Source: Rickettsiales bacterium
GTDB lineage: Bacteria; Pseudomonadota; Alphaproteobacteria; Rickettsiales; Anaplasmataceae
DNA length: 11,584 nucleotides
Reading direction: 5' to 3'
NCBI GenBank assembly: GCA_031266615.1
Contig: JAISAR010000020.1
Coordinates: 1-11,584 of the forward strand
Below the pieces are notes generated by a model. It was not told where the DNA came from, made no database searches, and worked only from the letters and a program-made list of their open reading frames with translations. Positions 1 to 6,225 of the stretch are shown here, piece by piece; positions within the stretch are counted from its first letter, which is position 1; each line of letters starts with the position of its first letter. Both the position numbers and the translations under genes were made by a program.

Positions 1-66
1 TGCAGCCGCTATAATTTGATACAATCCGCCAAAAAATACCCTGAGTTTTTTACTGAATTTTGTCAT
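1..66 (-). CDS. Partial coding start of an unidentified, possibly membrane-anchored protein (runs off the left edge)
   Basis: On the minus strand an ATG at 66-64 opens a reading frame of 22 codons with no stop before the edge. The peptide begins MTKFSKKLRV and continues with a hydrophobic stretch (FFGGLYQIIAAA), so it has a basic N-terminus followed by what could be the start of a membrane helix or signal anchor. An AGG a few bases before the ATG could serve as ribosome binding site. A sigma70-like promoter lies about 50 bases upstream (117-145), which supports a real gene start. Only the first residues are visible, so the family cannot be named. It could also be a short, decayed remnant associated with the promoter repeat. 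Confidence 0.45.
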   Translation of the reverse strand, partial: MTKFSKKLRVFFGGLYQIIAAA

Positions 67-101
67 TGAGCCTGCAGATCAAAAACAAGTTTTGAGTCAG
101 A

Positions 102-130
102 AATACCCTTACTGCTATAGTAAGGGTATT
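102..130. repeat. Perfect 12-bp inverted repeat overlapping a promoter -10 box
   Basis: The arms AATACCCTTACT (102-113) and AGTAAGGGTATT (119-130) are exact reverse complements separated by GCTAT. The -10 element of the minus-strand promoter (117-122) lies across the loop and the first bases of the right arm. It may be an operator, a hairpin at the 5' end of the leader RNA, or a small palindromic repeat. There is no T-tract directly after it in either direction, so it is not a typical intrinsic terminator. Confidence 0.7.
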
Positions 131-145
131 GGAGAAATTTGTCAA
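117..145 (-). promoter_or_regulatory. Sigma70-type promoter reading out of the left edge
   Basis: On the minus strand the -35 box is TTGACA (145-140), a perfect match. A 17-base spacer follows, then TACTAT (122-117), which matches TATAAT at four of six positions. The predicted start is near 110, giving a leader of about 45 bases before the ATG at 66. The surrounding 40 bases (117-156) are nearly repeated at 11452-11491. Confidence 0.65.
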
Positions 146-156
146 GTAGTTTTTTT
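117..156 (-). repeat. Dispersed promoter repeat, left copy
   Basis: Read on the minus strand, these 40 bases match 11452-11491 on the plus strand at 35 positions. The first 21 bases, from the A-tract through the -35 box, are identical. The differences lie in the spacer and the -10 box. The two copies are in inverted orientation, and each points out of the window. Confidence 0.75.
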
Positions 157-328
157 GTTTCTATTGGGTGACGTTATAGCTTTTTTCCACTGTTGTCTAC
201 CAGCTTTCTGTGTAATGGGAATTGGTATTAGCAACCGTGAAGGTTACTTTTAGGGCACCTTGTCTATCTCATTTTACCACTCCGCTAAACGGGTACAATG
301 CGAGGTCGCTTAATTGCTGATTTCAGAG

Positions 329-1030
329 TTAATAGGCTTTTTCAACCTGTTGTACAATTTTATAAAAGCGGTCAAAATCTAAGCTTGCACTACCAATTAA
401 AACTCCCGATAAACTTGATATATTCAACAAGTTTTCTATATTTTCTGAACTGACTGAACCACCATATATAACATGCTTTTTACCAGTACAGGATTTTATC
501 ACTTCTATTACCTCAGCAATTGCATCATTGCTTGGCACATGTCCTGTACCTATTGCCCATATCGGTTCATATGCTACAGTATATTCACCATGTGTTGGCA
601 AGCGGTTTTTGCATTGATATTCTATTGCCTCCTTTGTTTTTCCACTCTTGTAATCTTTTGCATTTTCACCTACACAAATTATTGGGTGTAAGCCCGATTC
701 TATTGCTGTTTCTGATTTAAGCTTTATTTCATTATCTGTTTCGTTGGTTCTTTCAGAATGTCCAAGTATTACGTAAGTGCATCCTAATTCTTTCAGCATC
801 TCTGCGCTGATTTCACCTGTGTAAGAACCAGATTTTTTATGATGGCAGTCCTGTGCTCCTACACTAATATTATTGCTTAGCTCTATGTTATCTGGAAACG
901 ATGTAAAAGGTGGACAAATCACTAGCCTAGAGGTAATTTCGTTGCTCTTGCCGTTAAGCTTGCCTATAAAGTCGACGAACGAAGATCGTGTTCCATTCAT
1001 CTTCCAATTTGCTACTATTAAAAAGGACAT
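329..1030 (-). CDS. tpiA: Triosephosphate isomerase
   Basis: This is a cytosolic TIM-barrel enzyme that interconverts dihydroxyacetone phosphate and glyceraldehyde 3-phosphate. At 233 residues it is slightly shorter than the usual 245-255. The N-terminal ANWKMNG motif holds the substrate-binding Asn8 and Lys10. GHSERT (90-95) holds the electrophilic His91, and AYEPIWAIGTG (153-163) holds the catalytic base Glu155 and the start of the flexible loop. The phosphate-binding YGGSV (189-193) and LIGSASL (211-217) are also present. The usual second Arg of GHSERR is Thr here. The ATG at 1030 places the NWKMNG motif at the normal distance from the start. The tRNA-Thr ends only 26 bases upstream on the same strand and has a strong promoter, so the two are probably co-transcribed. 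I see no terminator after the stop codon. In an intracellular bacterium without full glycolysis the enzyme probably serves gluconeogenesis and lipid precursor supply (inference). Confidence 0.97.
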   Translation of the reverse strand: MSFLIVANWKMNGTRSSFVDFIGKLNGKSNEITSRLVICPPFTSFPDNIELSNNISVGAQDCHHKKSGSYTGEISAEMLKELGCTYVILGHSERTNETDNEIKLKSETAIESGLHPIICVGENAKDYKSGKTKEAIEYQCKNRLPTHGEYTVAYEPIWAIGTGHVPSNDAIAEVIEVIKSCTGKKHVIYGGSVSSENIENLLNISSLSGVLIGSASLDFDRFYKIVQQVEKAY

Positions 1031-1056
1031 GAGCTTTTCACTACATTAGGTGAGAG

Positions 1057-1129
<73 letters not shown>

Positions 1130-1144
1130 GTTAAATACGTTAAC

Positions 1145-1174
1145 AATATACAATTATCAATGAATTTTCGTCAA
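1145..1174 (-). promoter_or_regulatory. Sigma70-type promoter for tRNA-Thr and tpiA
   Basis: On the minus strand the -35 box is TTGACG (1174-1169, five of six). An 18-base spacer precedes the -10 box TATATT (1150-1145, five of six). The predicted start near 1138 is about nine bases before the tRNA 5' end. No other good promoter is visible before tpiA, so this one probably drives both. Confidence 0.65.
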
Positions 1175-1215
1175 CTAATTTTTAAAATTATCAAAACACT
1201 GCATAATACAATAAT

Positions 1216-2022
1216 ATGGGAAAATTTTTATTGAAGCCAAAAAAGAGCCTAGGGCAAAATTTTATTTTATCGAGTGAGATAACGAAAAAAATAGTCGTTT
1301 TAGCTGGTAATCTGGAAGATTTTAACGTTATTGAAATTGGTCCTGGGTATGGTGCATTAACAAGGGAAATATTGGCACATAATCCAAAGTCTCTGCTTGC
1401 TATAGAAAAAGATAGCAATTTAGTGAAATACCATAACCAGCTGCTAAATGAGCATCAGGGAAGGTATAGAATTGTAGAAGCGGATGCACTACATGCTATA
1501 GAAGAAAAGCTAATAGAACGCCCAGTCAAAGTCATTGCTAATCTACCTTACAATGTCTCGGTAGCATTATTTTTGAAGTGGTTAAACAACATAAAATTTT
1601 TTACAAGTTTGACATTGATGTTTCAGAAAGAGGTAACAGATCGCATCATAGCAAGACCTAATTCCAAAGACTATGGTTCTCTATCAGTGCTAAGCCAATT
1701 GCTGTGCAATATAAGAAAGGAATTTGATATTGAACCTAAAGAGTTTTTTCCAAGGCCGAAAGTGCATTCTTCAGTAATTACAGTAAATCCTTTACCTACC
1801 CAAAGATTTGCAGTAAATTTGGAAACCTTGACAAAATTAACGCGCGCTGTTTTTGCTCAAAGAAGAAAGATGCTAAGAAATAGCTTGCAAAATATAACAA
1901 GTCATGCTGAAACCATTCTTGAAAACGCTAAATTAAATGGTAACGAACGTCCAGAAAACTTAACTATTGAACAATTTTGTTTGCTAGCAAATGTTATACA
2001 AAAAGAATTGTTCAATAGTTAA
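1216..2022 (+). CDS. rsmA: 16S rRNA (adenine-1518/1519-N6) dimethyltransferase
   Basis: This is the KsgA/RsmA S-adenosylmethionine-dependent enzyme that dimethylates two adjacent adenines in the 3'-terminal hairpin of 16S rRNA during late 30S assembly. Its length of 268 residues is normal. The family signature KKSLGQNF (9-16) precedes the Rossmann-fold SAM-binding loop EIGPGYGALT (40-49). Acidic Glu64 (AIEKD) and EADAL (88-92) are positioned to contact SAM. NLPYN (109-113) is the catalytic motif IV. FFPRPKVHSSV (177-187) and AQRRKMLRNSL (214-224) are typical of the C-terminal RNA-binding part. The ATG at 1216 puts KKSLGQNF at the normal place, but no Shine-Dalgarno is visible. A CATAAT at 1202-1207 could be a -10 box giving an almost leaderless mRNA (weak). 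The gene is divergent from tRNA-Thr/tpiA, sharing an 86-base spacer. Confidence 0.97.
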   Translation: MGKFLLKPKKSLGQNFILSSEITKKIVVLAGNLEDFNVIEIGPGYGALTREILAHNPKSLLAIEKDSNLVKYHNQLLNEHQGRYRIVEADALHAIEEKLIERPVKVIANLPYNVSVALFLKWLNNIKFFTSLTLMFQKEVTDRIIARPNSKDYGSLSVLSQLLCNIRKEFDIEPKEFFPRPKVHSSVITVNPLPTQRFAVNLETLTKLTRAVFAQRRKMLRNSLQNITSHAETILENAKLNGNERPENLTIEQFCLLANVIQKELFNS

Positions 2023-2125
2023 GATAGCGTATTAAATCGGGATGTTAAATAACTTAGTAATTTTTGAAATACAGCGCTGATTATAATTAGCCACCCTAGT
2101 AAATATTTTGTTAATATGCCAACAT

Positions 2126-2131
2126 TATAAT
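2126..2131 (+). promoter_or_regulatory. Possible -10 box for the 117-residue protein gene
   Basis: A perfect TATAAT lies 27 bases before the ATG at 2159. No good -35 box is found at 16-18 bases upstream (the region reads AT-rich), and it has no extended -10 TG. Another TATAAT at 2092-2097 also lacks a properly spaced -35. In such AT-rich DNA a lone -10 is weak evidence. Confidence 0.3.
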
Positions 2132-2158
2132 AACAGTTTTAATTAATTAGGTAATGCT

Positions 2159-2512
2159 ATGGATAACACAATAACATTTGAACTACCAGCAAATGAATAT
2201 AACATTGAGTCTTCTTTTAATCATCGTGAAGGTTCTGAATCTATACGGATATGGGGATACAACGAGGAAGGCCCTGTGTCTTTGCTGGACTATAGTCGTT
2301 CTCATGATCCAAACGATATGACTTATTACACAATGCTAACATTTCCTAGCTGTGTTGAAGATAACCTTCAAAAAGATTTGTCTATCAACAAAATTGAATT
2401 TGATCATGAAAGTGATACCCCTACTATAAATGTGAAGTTTCAAGCTGAAACTGAAACAGATATCCAAGCTATCAAAGATAGTATTAAAAATTGCGGTTTT
2501 AAAGTGAAGTGA
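2159..2512 (+). CDS. Uncharacterised small acidic protein (117 residues)
   Basis: I do not recognise a family. The protein is hydrophilic and acidic, with no membrane helix or signal peptide, so it is probably cytosolic. It looks like an alternating beta-rich domain: an ITFELP strand at the start, SIRIWGY (28-34), YYTMLTF (56-62), INKIEF (76-81) and INVKFQAETET (89-99). A C-terminal helix (IQAIKDSIKNCGFKVK) follows. Evidence for a real gene is an AGG seven bases before the ATG, a possible -10 TATAAT at 2126-2131, a coding-like composition and a hairpin nine bases after the stop. It stands as a single gene between rsmA and the F0 operon, separated from both by non-coding DNA, so the context gives no functional clue. 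Confidence 0.75.
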   Translation: MDNTITFELPANEYNIESSFNHREGSESIRIWGYNEEGPVSLLDYSRSHDPNDMTYYTMLTFPSCVEDNLQKDLSINKIEFDHESDTPTINVKFQAETETDIQAIKDSIKNCGFKVK

Positions 2513-2520
2513 GTAAAAAG

Positions 2521-2539
2521 GGCTCTGTGTTACAGAGCC
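2521..2539 (+). terminator. Terminator-like hairpin after the 117-residue protein gene
   Basis: GGCTCTGT (2521-2528) and ACAGAGCC (2532-2539) form a perfect eight-pair stem with a GTT loop. It starts nine bases after the stop codon and is preceded by an A-run. The downstream bases (TATATCATCTT) are T-rich but not a clean U-tract, so termination may be partial. It separates this gene from the F0 promoter that follows. Confidence 0.55.
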
Positions 2540-2555
2540 TATATCATCTTAACTC

Positions 2556-2582
2556 TTGACTTTACCTTATAAAATTTATACT
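2556..2582 (+). promoter_or_regulatory. Probable promoter of the F0 ATP synthase operon
   Basis: TTGACT (2556-2561, five of six) and TATACT (2577-2582, five of six) are separated by 15 bases, shorter than the ideal 17. The site lies between the upstream hairpin and atpB, about 40 bases before the start codon, which is the expected place for an operon promoter. Confidence 0.4.
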
Positions 2583-2620
2583 TTATTTACTGTTGCAGTC
2601 TAAGTTTATAGGGTCGAAAT

Positions 2621-3346
2621 ATGGCGTTAAATCCGCTAGAACAATTTAAAATATATACAATAATAGAATTACCCAAACTATTTGGGCATGATATAAATTT
2701 TACCAACTCATCTCTTTTTATGATGATTTCGGTAATATCGGTTATATTCTTCTTGCTCTTGGGAGTAAGGAAAGGATCAGTAATACCAGGATATTTGCAA
2801 GCTGCAGTTGAGTGTGTATACGATTTTGTTATTTCAATAATAGAAAGTAACACTGGAAGCAAAGGCTTGGAGCACATTCCGTTGATATTCACAGTATTTA
2901 TTTTCACTTTGTCGTGTAATTTAGTAGGCGTTCTTCCTTATAGTTTTACAGTTACAAGTCATGTGATAGTTACTTTTGCCTTATCGATGGTAGTTTTTAC
3001 TTACACGACAGTTGTTGGGTTCAAAGAAAGGGGAGTAAAGTTTTTACGCATATTGTTGCCGGAAGGCACTCCGTTGTGGCTGGCGCCCATGATGGTTTTC
3101 ATTAAGCTATTTGCCTACTTGGCAAGGCCTATAAGTTTATCAATAAGGCTTGCAGCAAATATGATTGCGGGTCATACAATTATCAAAGTAATAGCAGGGT
3201 TTATCATGGATATGCACGTGACTTTAACCCCTATACCGTTTTTATTTATAATCACATTAATAGGATTTGAAGTATTTGTTGCAGTTTTGCAAGCTTATAT
3301 ATTCACCTCTTTAACGTGTGTATATTTATCAGATGCAGTAAAGTAA
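2621..3346 (+). CDS. atpB: F0F1 ATP synthase subunit a
   Basis: This integral membrane subunit forms the two proton half-channels next to the c-ring. It has 241 residues and multiple hydrophobic helices (about 32-49, 87-105, 111-134, 155-167, 183-196 and 204-236). The essential Arg is Arg176 in RPISLSIRLAANMIAGH (169-185), the most conserved part of the family. The C-terminal helix GFEVFVAVLQAYIFTSLTCVYLSD (215-238) holds the conserved Glu217 and Gln224. The start at 2621 has AGGG seven bases upstream. It opens the run atpB-atpE-b'-b, the usual alphaproteobacterial F0 order. No atpI-like gene precedes it: the upstream neighbour is an unrelated small protein. Confidence 0.97.
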   Translation: MALNPLEQFKIYTIIELPKLFGHDINFTNSSLFMMISVISVIFFLLLGVRKGSVIPGYLQAAVECVYDFVISIIESNTGSKGLEHIPLIFTVFIFTLSCNLVGVLPYSFTVTSHVIVTFALSMVVFTYTTVVGFKERGVKFLRILLPEGTPLWLAPMMVFIKLFAYLARPISLSIRLAANMIAGHTIIKVIAGFIMDMHVTLTPIPFLFIITLIGFEVFVAVLQAYIFTSLTCVYLSDAVK

Positions 3347-3375
3347 TTGACTTTATCTGCAGAACATTTTATAAT
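3347..3375 (+). promoter_or_regulatory. Near-consensus internal promoter in front of atpE
   Basis: TTGACT (3347-3352) and TATAAT (3370-3375) are separated by exactly 17 bases, an 11 of 12 match to the sigma70 consensus. The -35 box begins on the base after the atpB stop codon. The predicted start is near 3382, about 28 bases before the atpE ATG, and the transcript would keep the AAAGG ribosome binding site at 3397-3401. Confidence 0.6.
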
Positions 3376-3409
3376 TAACATCGTAAGGAAATGGTTAAAG
3401 GTAACATAT

Positions 3410-3637
3410 ATGGATTTAGTAGCTTTAAAATTTATAGCAATTGGTTTAAGTGTGCTTGGTATGCTCGGGGCAGGTCTTGGTGTAGCAAATATATTTTCTA
3501 CTATGTTAAGTGGGCTTGCAAGAAACCCTGAATCAGAGGATAAAATGAAAAAATATGTCTATACAGGGGCAGCTCTAGTTGAAGCAATGGGGTTATTTGC
3601 ATTTCTGCTCGCACTACTATTAATGTTTGCTGTTTAA
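3410..3637 (+). CDS. atpE: F0F1 ATP synthase subunit c (proteolipid ring subunit)
   Basis: This 75-residue hairpin of two membrane helices oligomerises into the proton-driven rotor ring. Helix 1 (about 5-32) carries the glycine-rich packing motif LGMLGAGLGVANIF. The polar loop is ARNPESEDK (37-45) and contacts the central stalk. Helix 2 carries the proton-binding carboxylate Glu58 in GAALVEAMGLFAF. The ATG at 3410 is chosen because it gives the standard length and has AAAGG eight bases upstream. A longer reading from TTG 3347 would add 21 residues with no counterpart in the family. A near-consensus promoter in the 63-base gap after atpB suggests extra transcription of this subunit, which is needed in many copies per complex. 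Confidence 0.97.
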   Translation: MDLVALKFIAIGLSVLGMLGAGLGVANIFSTMLSGLARNPESEDKMKKYVYTGAALVEAMGLFAFLLALLLMFAV

Positions 3638-3638
3638 T

Positions 3639-4118
3639 ATGCCACAACTTGATGTTTTGACTTACTTTTCTCAGGTTTTTTGGTTTTTAATTTTTTTCTC
3701 TTTACTTTTTCTCGTAGTAAGTTGCTCATTTTTGCCAAAATTAGATGAGATAATAAACACTAGAAACAAGAGGGTATTGTACTCTTTTAATAGCTCTGTT
3801 CATCTTTTAAAACTTATAGAAAGTCAGATTGTTAAATATAGCGCAGCTTTAAACGAAGCTAGAATACAAGCAAAAAAGGTTATAGATAATGCACTAGCCC
3901 AAGTAGAAGAAATGAGAGCAAGTGTGAAAGATATATTAGAAGAGGAAGACAAAAAAATGAGCAAACTTGTTGAAGAAGAAGTAACAAGATTTAAATCTGA
4001 GTACACTGGTGAACTAAAGCAAATAGCTACTGGTATTGCCTTAATTTACTACAGTAAATTGACCAATTCTGAAATTGAAGAGGGGTTTGTTGCTAACTTG
4101 GTATCTAAAGAATTCTAG
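3639..4118 (+). CDS. atpF': F0F1 ATP synthase subunit b' (peripheral stalk)
   Basis: This is the first of two b-type stator subunits, as in alphaproteobacteria and photosynthetic bacteria. It has 159 residues with one N-terminal membrane helix (about 10-32), followed by the conserved FLPKLDEIINTRNKRV segment. A long charged helical stretch (about 60-128, rich in Glu, Lys and Ala) forms the coiled-coil stalk reaching F1. The ATG at 3639 follows the atpE stop after a single base, so translation is probably coupled to atpE. A TTG at 3627 in the same frame would lengthen it by four residues and overlap atpE, but is less likely. A GAGG for the next gene overlaps its stop. The divergent C-terminus is normal for this family. 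Confidence 0.93.
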   Translation: MPQLDVLTYFSQVFWFLIFFSLLFLVVSCSFLPKLDEIINTRNKRVLYSFNSSVHLLKLIESQIVKYSAALNEARIQAKKVIDNALAQVEEMRASVKDILEEEDKKMSKLVEEEVTRFKSEYTGELKQIATGIALIYYSKLTNSEIEEGFVANLVSKEF

Positions 4119-4126
4119 AGGTTTTT

Positions 4127-4603
4127 ATGTCTACATCACTGATTGTCGGTCTTGCTTTCTTGGTAGGTTTTATTCTTTCATATAAATTACTAAAGAAGGT
4201 GATAAAAAACGCTCTTAACAATAAGCGTAACAAGAGCAAACTTACGAATGAAGAGGTTGAAAAATTCAGAAAAGATATGTTGGAGTATTACAAAGAATCT
4301 TCCGAGAAATACAAAAGGTTAGATGCAGAAGTTAATAAAATGATGAATGAAGCTCTTGATAAGGCTAATAGTATCATTAGGCACAGTAGACAGCAACTGG
4401 ACCAGACGTTAGATGATAATACCCGTTCTCATTTGAAGAAAGTTACTGACCAAGTTGAAAAAACCATTGGAGATTTACAAGCTAATACAGCAAGTATAGC
4501 CGCTGACGCTGTAAAAAAAATAATGCAGGAACACAAGGATGATAAGCGCAGCAGCGAGGTCATATCTTCACTTTCACGTGATTTAAATAAAAAATTGCAT
4601 TAG
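4127..4603 (+). CDS. atpF: F0F1 ATP synthase subunit b (peripheral stalk)
   Basis: This is the second stator subunit, 158 residues, which pairs with b' to hold F1 against rotor torque. A short N-terminal membrane helix (about 4-20, SLIVGLAFLVGFILSY) is followed by a strongly basic stretch (KLLKKVIKNALNNKRNKSK). Then comes a long charged amphipathic helix to the C-terminus. AGAGG at 4117-4121 overlaps the b' stop and lies five bases before the ATG. Sequence conservation is low in this family, so the assignment rests on the one-helix plus coiled-coil design and on its position directly after b'. The F1 genes do not follow. The next gene, five bases on, is a glycosyltransferase, so F0 and F1 must be encoded at separate loci. 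Confidence 0.9.
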   Translation: MSTSLIVGLAFLVGFILSYKLLKKVIKNALNNKRNKSKLTNEEVEKFRKDMLEYYKESSEKYKRLDAEVNKMMNEALDKANSIIRHSRQQLDQTLDDNTRSHLKKVTDQVEKTIGDLQANTASIAADAVKKIMQEHKDDKRSSEVISSLSRDLNKKLH

Positions 4604-4608
4604 ATTTA

Positions 4609-6225
4609 ATGCAACAGCCGTCTATACTTCAAGTTAATGATATAGAAAAAATTAAGCTCGACTCCAGTTTGTGTAAAGAGCAAGAAAAGTTTTTTTACTA
4701 CAAATTTAATATAGTTCCTTGGCAAAAATTAAATAATACTACTTTTTTTATGGTTGAAGATACGAGTCAAGATATCGACCATTGGATCAAGGCTAACTAT
4801 GGTGATGGTTACGTACTAATAGAAGCAGATGGTGAACAGATTTTAGATTTTCTTAACTCGCACTTTGGTATTTCAGAATTTGCAAGCAACTATTTATACC
4901 ATAAAAGTCCTGATTTTTCAGCCAAGAATATTAAACTAAGCTCAATATTTTTTGCTTCTTTCTTTATTATAACTTCAATTTTAACACTAACAGAGAAGTA
5001 TACATACTTTGCTTTAATGTTGATATTTATAGTTGGATGTTCTAGCTATTTGTTCAAATTTATAACTACAGTTTTTGGCTTATGTGAAACCTCCAACCGA
5101 AAAATAGATTATGATAAGATAAACGAAGAAGATTTCCCTATATATACAATTTTATTGCCTGCCTTTAAAGAAGGTGCAGTGATAAAGCAATTGATTAAAA
5201 GCATTGAAAGTTTGGATTACCCAAAATCAAAATTGGATGTGAAGCTCCTTATAGAAAGTGATGATCAGGGAACGCTTGCAGCTATAGAAGAACATATTTT
5301 ACCGCAATATTTTGAAGTGATAAAAGTGCCTCATTCTTTGCCTAAGACGAAGGCTAAGTCATGCAATTATGCCATGAGCTTTGCCAAAGGAAAGTATGCA
5401 GTAATATATGATGCAGATGATAAACCAGATCCATTGCAGTTAAAAAAGGCACTGATTGAATTTGGTCAAGGTGATGATAAGTTAGCCTGTGTGCAAGCAA
5501 GATTAAATTATTACAATTATAATTACAATTTTTTGACGAAATCCTTCTCTTTAGAATACATGAGCTGGTTTCAGTACTTATTACCTGGATTCCAAAAAAT
5601 GAATATGCCGATACCTTTGGGTGGTAGCAGTAATCATTTTTCAGTAGAAATTTTAAGGAAAGTGCTTTTCTGGGATGCTTATAATGTCACTGAAGACGCT
5701 GACCTAGGTTTGAGACTTTCACAAATGGGATATAAAACTAGGATTATTGACTCAGAAACATTGGAAGAATCACCAACTACTGTGTTTGCCTGGATCAAGC
5801 AAAGAGCGCGTTGGATTAAAGGTTATATGCAAACTTATGTTGTCCATCTAAGGAATATAAGATCACTTTATAGACACAATGGACTCAAAGGAATTCTGTT
5901 ATTGAATCTTTTTGTTGGCTCGGCAGCCTTTATATTTTTCACTACTCCATTTTTATTGTTTTCATTAATGTTAACTCAAGTTTTAAATGAATTGTTTTTG
6001 TGCTACTTTGTAGTGATATACGTTACTAACCTGATTCTCTTGGCAATAGCGATCAAGCAGCAAAAGATGCCTTTTTACTTTTATGTGGTATCAATATTCT
6101 TCCCTGTTTATAATCTGCTACACAGCGTTGCAGCATTTTTCGCTTTGTGGGAATTTATCATTCATCCTCAGCGGTGGAACAAAACTCAGCATGGTTTATG
6201 GAACAAAAGCAATCAAAATCCGTAG
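4609..6225 (+). CDS. Membrane-bound family 2 glycosyltransferase with an MshEN-like N-terminal domain
   Basis: This 538-residue inner-membrane glycosyltransferase belongs to the processive GT2 (cellulose-synthase-like) group. Residues about 20-90 resemble the small MshEN/GSPII_E N-terminal domain that precedes some GT2 enzymes (pattern match, not searched). Two membrane helices (about 111-127, 132-156) come before the catalytic domain. That domain has LPAFKEG (183-189), SDD (217-219), the metal/UDP-binding DAD in YDADDKPDP (267-275), TED (361-363) as likely base, and QRARW (398-402), the processive-enzyme QxxRW signature. C-terminal helices lie at about 428-456, 462-482 and 488-513, followed by a conserved-looking RWNKTQHGLW tail. 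All key residues are present, so it should be active. It starts five bases after atpF with little Shine-Dalgarno and overlaps ctaA by 28 bases, so it is part of the operon. Donor sugar and product are unknown. Confidence 0.9.
   Translation: MQQPSILQVNDIEKIKLDSSLCKEQEKFFYYKFNIVPWQKLNNTTFFMVEDTSQDIDHWIKANYGDGYVLIEADGEQILDFLNSHFGISEFASNYLYHKSPDFSAKNIKLSSIFFASFFIITSILTLTEKYTYFALMLIFIVGCSSYLFKFITTVFGLCETSNRKIDYDKINEEDFPIYTILLPAFKEGAVIKQLIKSIESLDYPKSKLDVKLLIESDDQGTLAAIEEHILPQYFEVIKVPHSLPKTKAKSCNYAMSFAKGKYAVIYDADDKPDPLQLKKALIEFGQGDDKLACVQARLNYYNYNYNFLTKSFSLEYMSWFQYLLPGFQKMNMPIPLGGSSNHFSVEILRKVLFWDAYNVTEDADLGLRLSQMGYKTRIIDSETLEESPTTVFAWIKQRARWIKGYMQTYVVHLRNIRSLYRHNGLKGILLLNLFVGSAAFIFFTTPFLLFSLMLTQVLNELFLCYFVVIYVTNLILLAIAIKQQKMPFYFYVVSIFFPVYNLLHSVAAFFALWEFIIHPQRWNKTQHGLWNKSNQNP

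Noticed and set aside
271..295. tRNA D-arm-like string (complement reads TAGCGGAGTGGTA)
   Set aside because: No acceptor, anticodon or T arm can be formed around it, so it is not a tRNA.
473..720. Plus-strand open frames opposite tpiA
   Set aside because: They are antisense shadows of a fully conserved enzyme, rich in Cys, Phe and His, with no ribosome binding site.
3347..3409. Upstream TTG start that would lengthen AtpE by 21 residues
   Set aside because: Subunit c is normally 70-85 residues starting just before helix 1. The ATG at 3410 has a good AAAGG at proper spacing, and the extra segment coincides with a promoter.
3391..3525. Short ATG frame starting just after AAGGA between atpB and atpE
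   Set aside because: It is an out-of-frame reading of atpE with implausible composition (many Trp, Cys and Tyr) and lies entirely over the conserved c-subunit gene.
3627..3638. TTG start adding four residues to the b' subunit
   Set aside because: It would overlap atpE, and the ATG at 3639 one base after the atpE stop is the natural coupled start.
4609..4920. The N-terminal part of the glycosyltransferase as a separate gene fused by error
   Set aside because: The frame is continuous, and the linker leads directly into membrane helices as in other GT2 proteins with such a domain.
6147..6197. GTG start adding 17 residues to CtaA
   Set aside because: The added residues are hydrophilic and unlike family members. 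ATG 6198 places the first membrane helix correctly.
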